Counted from the first letter of the stretch, positions 1-6,460 are shown. The stretch: DNA of 6,824 nt from an uncultured beta proteobacterium (GCA_903834645.1 CAILKA010000190.1:1-6824), one strand, 5' to 3'. Notes: generated by a model not told the origin, from the sequence alone. A program made the numbers and translations.

Positions 1-233
1 CGTCGATCAGCTCGCCGATTCCAGGAATGCCGCATGGCAAGCCTGCAGGCGTGCGCTGCGTGCAGCTCGACGATGAGGCGCGCTGCCGGCTGTTCGGGCG
101 CCCCGAGCGCCCGGCTGTGTGCGGGTCGCTGCAGCCATCGCCAGCGATGTGCGGGCCGGACTCGGCGCACGCCCTGCGCTGGCTCGCCCGGCTCGAGGCC
201 CAGACCACGCCGCGCCCCGGCCCCGGCGCATAG
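1..233 (+). CDS. ykgJ: YkgJ-family cysteine-cluster protein, 3' part (start lies before the window)
   Basis: This is the C-terminal part of a small cysteine-rich protein, read in the frame that starts at base 3 and ends at the TAG at 231-233. Visible are the stretch SISSPIPGMPHGKPAG, then RCVQLDDEARC, then LFGRPERPAVC, SLQPSPAMCG and the ending AHALRWLARLEA. These match my memory of E. coli YkgJ and its proteobacterial relatives. The family (putative zinc- or iron-chelating cysteine-cluster domain) carries a further N-terminal cysteine motif that would lie upstream of this window. Four cysteines are present here, at fragment residues 19, 28, 40 and 50, and could complete a metal site. The ATG at 27 is an internal methionine because the conserved sequence continues upstream of it. 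The biochemical role of the family is poorly known. The gene converges on the NatAB operon across a 35-base gap. Family assignment is fairly sure; function is not. Confidence 0.85.
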   Translation, partial: SISSPIPGMPHGKPAGVRCVQLDDEARCRLFGRPERPAVCGSLQPSPAMCGPDSAHALRWLARLEAQTTPRPGPGA

Positions 234-260
234 GCCTGGCCCGCCCGCACGGGTTCAGGC
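234..260. terminator. Terminator-like hairpin between convergent genes
   Basis: An imperfect inverted repeat fills most of the 35-base gap between the ykgJ stop (233) and the end of the NatB-like gene (269). GCCTG at 234-238 pairs with CAGGC at 256-260. CCCG at 240-243 pairs with CGGG at 250-253. A G·T wobble and one bulged T lie between the two stems, and the loop is CCCGCA. It could work in both directions. There is no T-tract on either side, so it is not a classical intrinsic terminator. Position and symmetry support the call, but in such GC-rich DNA hairpins arise easily by chance. Confidence 0.45.
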
Positions 261-268
261 GCCCGACC

Positions 269-1432
269 TCACTTGACCGCAGCCTGGCGCAGCGTGTGCG
301 CGATCCACGCCAGGCTCGCCAGGGCCAGCGCCGCACACACGAGCAGCGGCACGAGTGCGTCCAGCATGCCGGGCGCCTCGCCCTTGAGCACGCGCGTCAT
401 CAACGTGATCTGCGCGAGCGCGGGCACCCACAGGTGCCACGGCTCCTCCCCGCCTCGACCGAAGACCTGCACCAGCGGCACGAGGTTCACGGCCAGCAGC
501 ACCAGAGTGGAGTTGGCCTGCGCCTCCTTGAAGCTCTTGCAACGGATCGCGGTGGCCATGAGCACCGCCGCCAGCGCACCGGCCAGCGGCACGAGCAAGG
601 CGAGGAACCACAGCGCCTCGCGCGGGCCGAAGCGAAACATCGCTGCCAGCAGCTCGCTGCGCAGCAGCCACTGCCCGGGCAGGAAGCTCAGGCAGGCGAG
701 CACGGCCACGAGCATCCCGAGGCTGGCCACCGCTGCCCACTTGCCCAGCGTGAGCGCAAAGGGCGAAGCCGGGGTCATCAAGAGCGGCTCCAGCGACCCG
801 CGCTCGCGCTCGCCGGCGGTGGTGTCCAGCGCCGCATTGAAGCAGCCGTAGAGCACCGCCGTCATGACGAAGAAGGGCACGATGAAGGCGAGCTGCGCCC
901 CGCGCGAGGCCGGATCGGCGAGGTCGCGTTCCTGGACATCGAGCACCTGCAGCGCCGCTGGCGCCACGCCCCGCGAAGCCAGCCGCAGCTGGCGCTGCTC
1001 GTCGGCAAAGCCGCGCAGCAGGCCCATCACCCGGCGCGCACTGGCCTGCGCGCGCGCGTTGCTGCCGTGCGAGACCACCTCGAGCTCAGGCGGCTCCCCA
1101 CGCGCCAGGCGCTCCTCGAAATCGGGCGGCACGACGAGCACGGCGTCGCCGAGCTTGCTGTCCTGGAGCTGGCGCTCGTAGTCGGCCGGCGCGGGCTCGG
1201 TGCGCTGGGTCTGTCGCTCGAGGTAGTTGCGCAGTGTCGGGGCCCGCTCCAGGCCCACGATCACGACCTGACGCGCCTCGGCGCGCTTTTCGATGTCGGA
1301 GACGAGCATCGACATCAGCACGAGCGTGAGCGGGCCCAGCGCCACCGAGCTCAGCAGCACCATGAGCATCGTGCGCCGGTCACGCAGCGCATCGACGAGC
1401 TCCTTGACGAAGGCGATCCAGGCAGCGTGCAT
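269..1432 (-). CDS. NatB-like ABC transporter permease (ABC-2 type)
   Basis: A 387-residue integral membrane subunit of an ATP-driven exporter in the inner membrane, partner of the ATPase encoded just upstream. Its length matches the NatB group (about 380-400 residues). One membrane segment lies near residues 21-43. A large external loop (about 45-180) contains APTLRNYLERQ and VPPDFEERL, followed by about five more membrane segments near 181-202, 231-252, 274-298, 305-326 and 356-378. TTAGERERGSLEPLLMTPAS (204-223) and IRCKSFKEAQANS (296-308) are typical cytoplasmic segments of this family. The start is fixed by the conserved opening MHAAWIAFVKEL, by the 1-base TGATG overlap with the ATPase stop, and by a strong AGGAGG site. 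B. subtilis NatAB exports sodium, but proteobacterial relatives of this subgroup have no established substrate that I know of, so sodium should not be assumed. Confidence 0.93.
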   Translation of the reverse strand: MHAAWIAFVKELVDALRDRRTMLMVLLSSVALGPLTLVLMSMLVSDIEKRAEARQVVIVGLERAPTLRNYLERQTQRTEPAPADYERQLQDSKLGDAVLVVPPDFEERLARGEPPELEVVSHGSNARAQASARRVMGLLRGFADEQRQLRLASRGVAPAALQVLDVQERDLADPASRGAQLAFIVPFFVMTAVLYGCFNAALDTTAGERERGSLEPLLMTPASPFALTLGKWAAVASLGMLVAVLACLSFLPGQWLLRSELLAAMFRFGPREALWFLALLVPLAGALAAVLMATAIRCKSFKEAQANSTLVLLAVNLVPLVQVFGRGGEEPWHLWVPALAQITLMTRVLKGEAPGMLDALVPLLVCAALALASLAWIAHTLRQAAVK

Positions 1433-2214
1433 CAGGCGGCCTCCTCGAGCCGGGCAGGCAGGGCGATGGCGTCGGGGAAGGCCAGCGCCACGAAGGCATC
1501 CTCGAAGTCGGCGTGGCCCGTGTGCGCGCACAGCGAGGCGACGCTGCCGCTGGCCACCGTGCGGCCGCCGGCGACCACCACCACCTCGTCGCACAGGCGC
1601 TCCACCTCCTGCATGATGTGGGTGGAGAACACGATGCACTTGCCGTGCTCGTCGCGCAGCCGGCGCAGCGCCTCGCGCAGCGCGCGCGTGGCCAGCACGT
1701 CCAGCCCGTTGGTGGGCTCGTCGAGCACAATGTTGGGCGGGTCGTGCACGAGCGCGCGGGCCAGCGCCGTCTTCATGCGCTCGCCCTGGCTGAAGCCCTC
1801 GGTGCGGCGGTCGAGCAGCTCGCCCATCTCGAGCACCTGCGCCAGCACCTCGGCGCGTGCATTCGCCGCGGCGCGCGTCATGCCGTGCAGGCAGCCGTAG
1901 TAGATGATGTTCTCGCGCGCGGTCAGCCGCGTGCTCAGCCCCTTGGAGTCGCTGAGCACCCCCATGCGGGCGAGCGCGGCGGCGGGCTGCGCCGTGACCT
2001 CGATGCCGTCGACCTGCACCGATCCGCTGTCCGGCGCGATCAGCGCCGCGGCAATGCGCAGCGTGGTCGTCTTGCCGGCACCATTGGGGCCGAGCAGCCC
2101 CGTGATGCGGCCGTCGGCGGCCGTGAAGCTCACGCGGTCCACCGCCTGCACGCGACGCGCACGGCGGCCCCGGCCCTGCACGAAGGTCTTGGACAGTTCC
2201 TTCACGACGATCAT
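1432..2214 (-). CDS. NatA-like ABC transporter ATP-binding protein
   Basis: A 260-residue ATPase subunit that powers the adjacent NatB-like permease from the cytoplasmic face of the membrane. It has Walker A GPNGAGKTT (42-50), signature FSQGE (141-145), Walker B NIVLDEP (161-167), D-loop NGLD (169-172) and the H-loop histidine H199 in FSTHIMQEVE. At the usual Q-loop place the sequence reads MGVLSDSKGL (84-93), with Asp where most ABC ATPases have Gln. The start at 2214 is preferred over an in-frame upstream candidate at 2253. MIVVKELSKTF is the normal beginning of this family, a GGGGAG ribosome site lies 6 bases before it, and the start overlaps the hydrolase stop as ATGA. The final 25 or so residues after DAFVALAF are a short, less conserved tail. 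All catalytic motifs look intact, so the protein should be active. The transported substrate is unknown. Confidence 0.94.
   Translation of the reverse strand: MIVVKELSKTFVQGRGRRARRVQAVDRVSFTAADGRITGLLGPNGAGKTTTLRIAAALIAPDSGSVQVDGIEVTAQPAAALARMGVLSDSKGLSTRLTARENIIYYGCLHGMTRAAANARAEVLAQVLEMGELLDRRTEGFSQGERMKTALARALVHDPPNIVLDEPTNGLDVLATRALREALRRLRDEHGKCIVFSTHIMQEVERLCDEVVVVAGGRTVASGSVASLCAHTGHADFEDAFVALAFPDAIALPARLEEAA
1440..1445 (-). promoter_or_regulatory. Shine-Dalgarno site of the NatB-like permease, inside the ATPase gene
   Basis: AGGAGG on the minus strand, 7 bases before the ATG at 1432. It lies in the last codons of the ATPase gene. With the TGATG stop-start junction it indicates coupled translation of the two subunits, and it supports this start for the permease. 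Confidence 0.8.
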
Positions 2215-3791
2215 CGCGCGCTCCCCGTTGAAGCCCGTCCCGGCGGCTGCCACGCAGGCGGCCGCGGCACCGCCTTCGCGCAGTCGGTGGCCACCGCCAG
2301 CGCTGCCGTGTCGTCCTCGGCCTGGATGAAGCGCACCGCGGCGTCGCGCAGGCAGCCGATCGCCAGCACGCCGTGGCCAGCCTGCTCGACGATGACGTGG
2401 CGCGCCTGGGCCCCGAGCGCGCGCGCCACCCTCTCGCCGTGGCGCGTCGGGGTGGCGGGGTCCGCCCCGCCGGACAGCAGCAGCGTCGGCGCAGGAGCCG
2501 GGCCCACCGTGTAGAACTCCGGCGGCACGGTGCCCCGGGGCCAGTCGCGGCAGACCTCGCGGTAGCTGGCGAGGTTGGGCTCGGCAAAGGGCGTGGCGCG
2601 CAGGGCGTCGGCCGCAGCCTCGGGCGTGATGCGCGGCTCGTCCTCGGCGCAGATCACCGAGTAGTGCTGCCCCTCGGCCAGCTGCAGATCACGCCGGGCC
2701 CCGCCCAGGGTGCCGCTCAGGCCCACCAGCGGGGCCAGGTACCCGCGCGCGGCCTGCGACACCGCATGCGTCAGGCCCGCGGCCAGCGGGGGGGCGTACA
2801 GGGCCGGGCGCACGAGGGTGAGTGCCATCTCGCGCGTCAGCACGAAGGGCTCGTCCACGCCCGTCATGGGATGCGGCGCCGACACGCGACGCGGCAGGCT
2901 TGCCAGCCACGTCTCCCAGTCGGCGCGCAGTGTCGGGTGGCGGGCCTTGCAGCCGGCATCGGCCTGGCAGGCAGCGAGCATCGCGTCGAAGGCCGCTTGC
3001 GTGTCCACGCCGAAGGCCAGCGGCAGCGCCATGTCGGGCGGGGCCACGCCATCGAGCACGGCGCGGCGCACGGCCTGCGGGAACTGGCGCATGTACTCGA
3101 GCCCGGCACGCGTCCCGTAGGAGCCCCCCACCAGGTTGATCCGCTGCGCTCCGAGGGCGCGCCGCACGGCGTCGAGGTCCTGCATCGCGACGGTGGTGGT
3201 GTAGTGGCGCAGGTCGCCATGCGGGAGCTTGGCCAGCTCCTGCCGGCAGGCCAGCAGCCGGGCGCGCGCGGCCTGGGCGTCGGCGAGTTGGGCCAGCGGC
3301 TGGTTCAGGTCGGGCTGCGCGCACTTGAGCGGGGCGCTGCGTCCGGTGCCGCGCTGGTCGACGAACACCAGGTCACGCCGCGCGCCCAGCCGCGTGTACT
3401 GAGCCGACAGCACGCCCGCCAGCGCCACGGCGCTCTGGCCCGGGCCGCCGGCCAGAAAGAAGACCGGGTCGGGCCGCTTGTGGCGCGCCAGCGCCGGCAG
3501 CACCGCAAAGTGCACGTCGATCTGCGTGCCTTGCGCGGCGGCGGGGTCCAGCGGCCGGCGCACCGAGCCGCACAGCGCCGGGTACTCCACGCCGCGCAGG
3601 CGGCAGGGCTTGAGCAGCGGATCAGCCGCGCCCGCCGCAGCGGCCGGCCGCTGGCCAGCCGCGCCGGAGGCGGCAGGGGCCCCGGCGGTGGAGGCGGTGG
3701 CCTGAGCCGGTGGCAGGGCTGCGGTGGCCAGTGCGGTGGCCAGCAGCGCCGGCACCGCGGCCAGGGGCAGGTGGGTCTTGAGCGCGCGCAT
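2211..3791 (-). CDS. Exported alpha/beta-hydrolase, TAP-like serine peptidase family
   Basis: A 526-residue protein resembling the tripeptidyl aminopeptidase / proline iminopeptidase branch of the alpha/beta-hydrolases, which cleave short peptides from the N-terminus. Residues 1-31 look like a signal peptide (MRALKTH, then a hydrophobic Ala/Leu run, with likely cleavage after AQA31 or ATA33). An Ala/Pro/Gly-rich linker follows to about residue 57. The catalytic domain shows FFLAGGPGQS (111-120, oxyanion-hole region), DQRGTGRS (145-152) and nucleophile elbow GGSYGT with Ser224. Asp444 lies in LLLSGGADPATP and His473 in EQAGHGVL, giving a complete Ser-Asp-His triad. Cys63 and Cys74 may form a disulfide, which would fit a periplasmic location. 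The start at 3791 gives a clean signal peptide, but no good Shine-Dalgarno site precedes it. It is the first gene of a three-gene operon and overlaps the ATPase gene by ATGA. Esterase activity cannot be excluded. Confidence 0.9.
   Translation of the reverse strand: MRALKTHLPLAAVPALLATALATAALPPAQATASTAGAPAASGAAGQRPAAAAGAADPLLKPCRLRGVEYPALCGSVRRPLDPAAAQGTQIDVHFAVLPALARHKRPDPVFFLAGGPGQSAVALAGVLSAQYTRLGARRDLVFVDQRGTGRSAPLKCAQPDLNQPLAQLADAQAARARLLACRQELAKLPHGDLRHYTTTVAMQDLDAVRRALGAQRINLVGGSYGTRAGLEYMRQFPQAVRRAVLDGVAPPDMALPLAFGVDTQAAFDAMLAACQADAGCKARHPTLRADWETWLASLPRRVSAPHPMTGVDEPFVLTREMALTLVRPALYAPPLAAGLTHAVSQAARGYLAPLVGLSGTLGGARRDLQLAEGQHYSVICAEDEPRITPEAAADALRATPFAEPNLASYREVCRDWPRGTVPPEFYTVGPAPAPTLLLSGGADPATPTRHGERVARALGAQARHVIVEQAGHGVLAIGCLRDAAVRFIQAEDDTAALAVATDCAKAVPRPPAWQPPGRASTGSAR
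2221..2226 (-). promoter_or_regulatory. Shine-Dalgarno site that sets the NatA-like ATPase start
   Basis: GGGGAG on the minus strand, 6 bases before the ATG at 2214, inside the last codons of the hydrolase gene. It favours 2214 over the in-frame start at 2253. With the ATGA overlap it points to translational coupling. Confidence 0.65.
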
Positions 3792-3997
3792 GGGCGCATT
3801 GTGAGCGGGCGCAGCCGCTGCAGCCTGGCCTGGGGACGAACGGGCCCTGTTGCGCCACGAGTGTCGGCCCGCCGCGAATGAGCGGCTGCAACCGTGGTGC
3901 CTGGCCCTCTGGCCACCTGGCGCCGCCTGGCCGCACCTTGCGGCGGATGCGGCAGTCGGCTCCGGCCCGGGGTGAGGGGCAGGCCGGGGCCGCGCGT
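3792..3997. other. 206-base intergenic region upstream of the hydrolase-NatAB operon
   Basis: This gap separates the end of the thioredoxin-fold gene (3998) from the start of the hydrolase gene (3791); both genes are on the minus strand. It should hold the operon's promoter, but I see no convincing -35/-10 pair. It contains a perfect 9-base inverted repeat, GCAGCCGCT at 3811-3819 and AGCGGCTGC at 3881-3889. There is also a small 6-bp hairpin, GCCGCA/TGCGGC at 3930-3944 with loop CCT, and the larger hairpin at 3963-3992. I see no small gene or RNA here. Confidence 0.5.
3963..3992 (-). terminator. Possible terminator hairpin after the thioredoxin-fold gene
   Basis: CGGCCCGG at 3963-3970 pairs with the arm at 3984-3992, giving about 8 base pairs with one bulged G and a 13-base loop. 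It begins 5 bases after the thioredoxin-fold stop codon on the minus strand. No T-tract follows, so the call rests on position and GC-rich pairing only. Confidence 0.3.
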
Positions 3998-5557
3998 TCA
4001 GCCGCGCGGCTTGAGCACCGCCTCGCAGGCCGCGCGCTGACCGTCGGCGGCATCCACCGCCGCGCACACGCCGTCGAGCTGGCGCCGCAGTCGCTGCAGC
4101 ACCGCGGCCTGGCTGCCGGTCTTGTTCCATTCGTTGAGCTTCGTGCCCACTCGCTGAAGTGAGCGCGCGCTCCTTTCGTAGAACGCACCCTTGTCGGCAG
4201 CCGCCTCGGTGAAGAGCTGCGCCGCCGCCTTCTCGATGCGCGAGGCGTCCTGAGGGGCGAGGTCGACGAGTGCGCCAAGGTAGCCGGCTCCCCATTGCAG
4301 CCGGGTGGCCGGCCCCACGGCCTGGTCGAAGGAGGCCTGGTACCAGCGCAGCGCCTCGTCGGTGCGACCCTGGCGGCGCAGGTTGCCGGCCAGCTGGCTC
4401 ATCAGGTAGTAGGCGGAATGACTGCGCGCCAGGTTGGCCTGCAGCAGCGCGTCGCTGTCGGCCCACAGGCCCGCGCGCGCGAGCGCGTAGGCGCCTGAGG
4501 TGATCACGGCCTGGCGCTCGTAGCCATCGGTGATCTCGCGGTCGAAGCGCTGCACGGTCTCGCGCACCTCACGCACCAGCGTCGGCGGAAGGTTCGGCTG
4601 CAGCGCGTCCCGCGGCTGGCCCAGCCGGGCCAGCTGGATGCGGCCGATGAGCGCGCTCAGGCGGTCGCCGCGTGAGAGCGTCGCATCGGACTGCAGCCGG
4701 GCCAGGGCCACGTCGTAGCGCTCGGCGAGGGCGCGGCGCTCGACTCCGTCTTCCGGGGCGAGCACCTTCACGATGTCGGACACCTCGCCCGCCAGGACAT
4801 CCAGGTGCGCGCGCGCAAGTGAGGGCTCACCTAACACGCGGTCCACGCGCTGGCGCAATGCGCCGTCAGGCTTGAGGCCCTTGCCGTCATCGCTGGCACC
4901 CAGCGCCTTGAGCCACAGCCGGGTCGTCGTCTCCGCATCGCCAGCCGGACTGCGGGCGGCCAGTTCGGCGAGCACGGCCGGTCGCTCGGTGGCGGGCACG
5001 GTCTGTCCTTCGTCGACTTCCCAGCCGTGGAAGGCGAGCATGCGCCACTCGTTGGGTGACAGCGTCTTGCCCGCACGCGCGTCGGCCAGCACCAGCTTGA
5101 TCGGGCGCCCGCCCGCCAGCCCCGCCTGCAACGCGGCCATCATCTGCGTCGGGTCGGCGTCGCTGGCCAGGCGAGTGATCTCCGCGCCATCGGCTCCCAT
5201 CAGGATCACGGTGGGGTAGCCGCGCACCTTGAAGCGCGCACCGAGCTTCTGCGCGCCGGGGCGGTCGCCGTCGACGTGCACGGCCACGAAGTTGCGCGCC
5301 TGCTGGGCGAAGTCCTGGCGGTTGAAGAAGGTGGCCTTGAGCTGGTTGCAGGGCGGGCACCAGGTGGCGCCCCAGTACAGCAGCACGGGCTTCTTCTGCT
5401 CGCGCGCCTGGGCGAAGGCGCGGTCGATGTCGGCATCCGCCGCTGCGGGCATCCACGCGACGTTGGTCGAAGGCAAGCCCGGCGCGGCGGCCGCGGGCAC
5501 GCCCGACAGGGCCAGCGCGAGCACGGCAGGCGCACAAAGCAGGGGCAGACGAAACAT
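3998..5557 (-). CDS. Exported thioredoxin-fold protein with long helical C-terminal region
   Basis: A 519-residue protein with an N-terminal signal peptide (MFRLPLLC, hydrophobic run to about 20, probable cleavage around AAA24-25). A thioredoxin-like domain follows at about 38-150. It has an active-site WCPPC (66-70) after VLLYWGAT, then NQLKATFFNRQDF, VAVHVDGD and the cis-proline motif GYPT (Pro115). This pattern resembles the thioredoxin_7/DsbD-gamma type, implying thiol-disulfide exchange in the periplasm. Residues 150-519 are mostly helical and soluble; about 380-413 (YYLMSQLAGNLRRQGRTDEA) resembles a TPR unit. Two more cysteines, C498 and C511, lie close to the C-terminus. Ordinary periplasmic thioredoxins are under 200 residues, so this is a large fusion-like architecture. 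I chose 5557 because GGAGG stands 8 bases before it and a signal peptide begins there; the in-frame ATG at 5572 has no ribosome site. Its substrate is unknown. It is divergent from the TerC gene. Confidence 0.87.
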   Translation of the reverse strand: MFRLPLLCAPAVLALALSGVPAAAAPGLPSTNVAWMPAAADADIDRAFAQAREQKKPVLLYWGATWCPPCNQLKATFFNRQDFAQQARNFVAVHVDGDRPGAQKLGARFKVRGYPTVILMGADGAEITRLASDADPTQMMAALQAGLAGGRPIKLVLADARAGKTLSPNEWRMLAFHGWEVDEGQTVPATERPAVLAELAARSPAGDAETTTRLWLKALGASDDGKGLKPDGALRQRVDRVLGEPSLARAHLDVLAGEVSDIVKVLAPEDGVERRALAERYDVALARLQSDATLSRGDRLSALIGRIQLARLGQPRDALQPNLPPTLVREVRETVQRFDREITDGYERQAVITSGAYALARAGLWADSDALLQANLARSHSAYYLMSQLAGNLRRQGRTDEALRWYQASFDQAVGPATRLQWGAGYLGALVDLAPQDASRIEKAAAQLFTEAAADKGAFYERSARSLQRVGTKLNEWNKTGSQAAVLQRLRRQLDGVCAAVDAADGQRAACEAVLKPRG

Positions 5558-5668
5558 CGCAGGAACCTCCATCACGGCGCCGCGATTCTGCGTGAAGCGC
5601 ACAGGGCCCGCATCCACTATCCTGCAAGGCTTCGCCTCACCTGCGCACGCCCGAGCGCGCCCGCTGCC
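5558..5668. promoter_or_regulatory. Divergent control region between thioredoxin-fold and TerC genes
   Basis: These 111 bases between two divergent start codons must carry the 5' signals of both genes, unless transcription begins inside a neighbour. On the plus strand, TATCCT at 5618-5623 is a partial -10 match, 45 bases before the TerC ATG, with no good -35 element. On the minus strand, TTGCAG (5627-5622) and CAGAAT (5590-5585) are partial matches at the wrong spacing. I see no clear operator palindrome and no recognisable riboswitch. The region is assigned by layout, not by a defined promoter. Confidence 0.4.
5564..5570 (-). promoter_or_regulatory. Shine-Dalgarno site that sets the thioredoxin-fold protein start
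   Basis: GGAGGTT on the minus strand, with 8 bases between GGAGG and the ATG at 5557. It overlaps the codon after the alternative ATG at 5572, so it can serve only the downstream start. This supports translation from 5557. Confidence 0.75.
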
Positions 5669-6445
5669 ATGGAACTGCTCGCCTCACCCGAAGCCTGGAT
5701 CGCCTTTGCGACGCTGACCGCGCTGGAACTCGTGCTCGGCATCGACAACGTCATCTTCATCTCGATCCTCGTGGACAAGCTCCCGCCGGCCAAACGCGAG
5801 TTCGCGCGCAAGCTGGGCCTGTTCATGGCGATGTTCATGCGCGTGGCGCTGCTGCTCGTGCTGGCGTGGATCGTGGGGCTCGTGGAGCCGCTGTTCACGG
5901 TGCTGAGCCAGGCCATCTCCGGGCGCGACCTGATCCTCATCGTCGGGGGCATCTTCCTCGTGTGGAAAGCCACCACCGAGATCCACGGCTCGCTCGAAGG
6001 CGAGGAGGGCCACGCCGGGTCGGCCGTGAAGGCCACCTTCGCCGCGGTGATCCTGCAGATCCTGCTGATCGACCTCGTGTTCTCGCTCGACTCGATCATC
6101 ACCGCCGTAGGCATGGTCGACGACGTGCGCATCATGATTGCCGCCGTCATCACGTCGGTGGCGCTGATGATGGTGTTTGCCGGGGCGATCGGCCGCTTCG
6201 TGTCGGCGCACCCGACGATCAAGATGCTGGCGCTGTCGTTCCTGGTCGTCGTGGGCGTGGTGCTGATCGCCGAAGGCTTCGACCACAAGGTGCCCAAGGG
6301 CTACGTGTACTTCGCGATGGCCTTCTCGCTGGGCGTGGAAATGCTCAACATCCGGCTGCGCAAGCGCCCGGCACGCGCGGTGGCGCTGCACAGCCCCTAC
6401 CAGGCCGAAGACAAGCCTGCGGGCGTCCCGCGCGAGGGGTCCTGA
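5669..6445 (+). CDS. TerC-family integral membrane protein (YgdQ/YoaE-like), probable metal-ion exporter
   Basis: A 258-residue inner-membrane protein with about seven hydrophobic segments, close in length and sequence to E. coli YgdQ. The two family signature acidic motifs are present: E20-LVLGIDN (20-27, in the first membrane segment) and D135-LVFSLDS (135-142). FKATTEIHG-like sequence WKATTEIHGSLEGEE (99-113) forms a cytoplasmic loop. HPTIKMLALSFL (181-192) and VPKGYVYFAMAFSLGVE (208-224) are typical of this subfamily. Related proteins (B. subtilis MeeF/MeeY; TerC generally) are linked to manganese export and metal loading of secreted enzymes. That role here is by homology, and the metal is not visible from sequence. 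The start at 5669 matches the family N-terminus (MELLASPEAWIAF); an in-frame extension upstream lacks family character. No clear Shine-Dalgarno site precedes it. The last 28 residues form a hydrophilic tail. Confidence 0.92.
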   Translation: MELLASPEAWIAFATLTALELVLGIDNVIFISILVDKLPPAKREFARKLGLFMAMFMRVALLLVLAWIVGLVEPLFTVLSQAISGRDLILIVGGIFLVWKATTEIHGSLEGEEGHAGSAVKATFAAVILQILLIDLVFSLDSIITAVGMVDDVRIMIAAVITSVALMMVFAGAIGRFVSAHPTIKMLALSFLVVVGVVLIAEGFDHKVPKGYVYFAMAFSLGVEMLNIRLRKRPARAVALHSPYQAEDKPAGVPREGS

Positions 6446-6460
6446 GCCGGGCGGGAGGTC

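Noticed and set aside
119..1900. 593-residue open frame on the plus strand opposite the NatAB genes
   Set aside because: It lies antisense to two genes with intact family motifs. Its product is rich in Arg, His, Gln and Ala with no recognisable domain, as expected of the antisense frame in GC-rich DNA.
2215..2587. N-terminal extension of the minus-strand frame that contains the NatB-like protein (open from 2587)
   Set aside because: The frame is open by chance across the ATPase gene. The permease family begins at MHAAWIAFVKEL (1432), where there is a strong ribosome site.
2373..3881. 502-residue open frame on the plus strand opposite the hydrolase
   Set aside because: Same reasoning: the opposite strand encodes a complete Ser-Asp-His hydrolase with a signal peptide, while this frame has low-complexity Arg/Gly/His composition.
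3792..4466. Upstream extension of the hydrolase frame to 4466
   Set aside because: It overlaps the thioredoxin-fold coding region and would bury the signal peptide inside the protein.
5534..5557. Cys8 in the thioredoxin-fold protein as a lipoprotein cysteine
   Set aside because: Cys8 sits too early, before the hydrophobic core, and the preceding PLL does not fit a normal lipobox. A cleavable signal peptide is more likely.
5276..5668. N-terminal extension of the TerC frame to 5276
   Set aside because: It runs antisense through the thioredoxin domain. TerC relatives start at the equivalent of 5669.
5558..5668. Possible yybP-ykoY manganese riboswitch before the TerC gene
   Set aside because: Some TerC-family genes have one, but I could not find its conserved loop sequences or paired stems here, and the gap is only 111 bases shared with a divergent gene. 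A covariance-model search would settle it.
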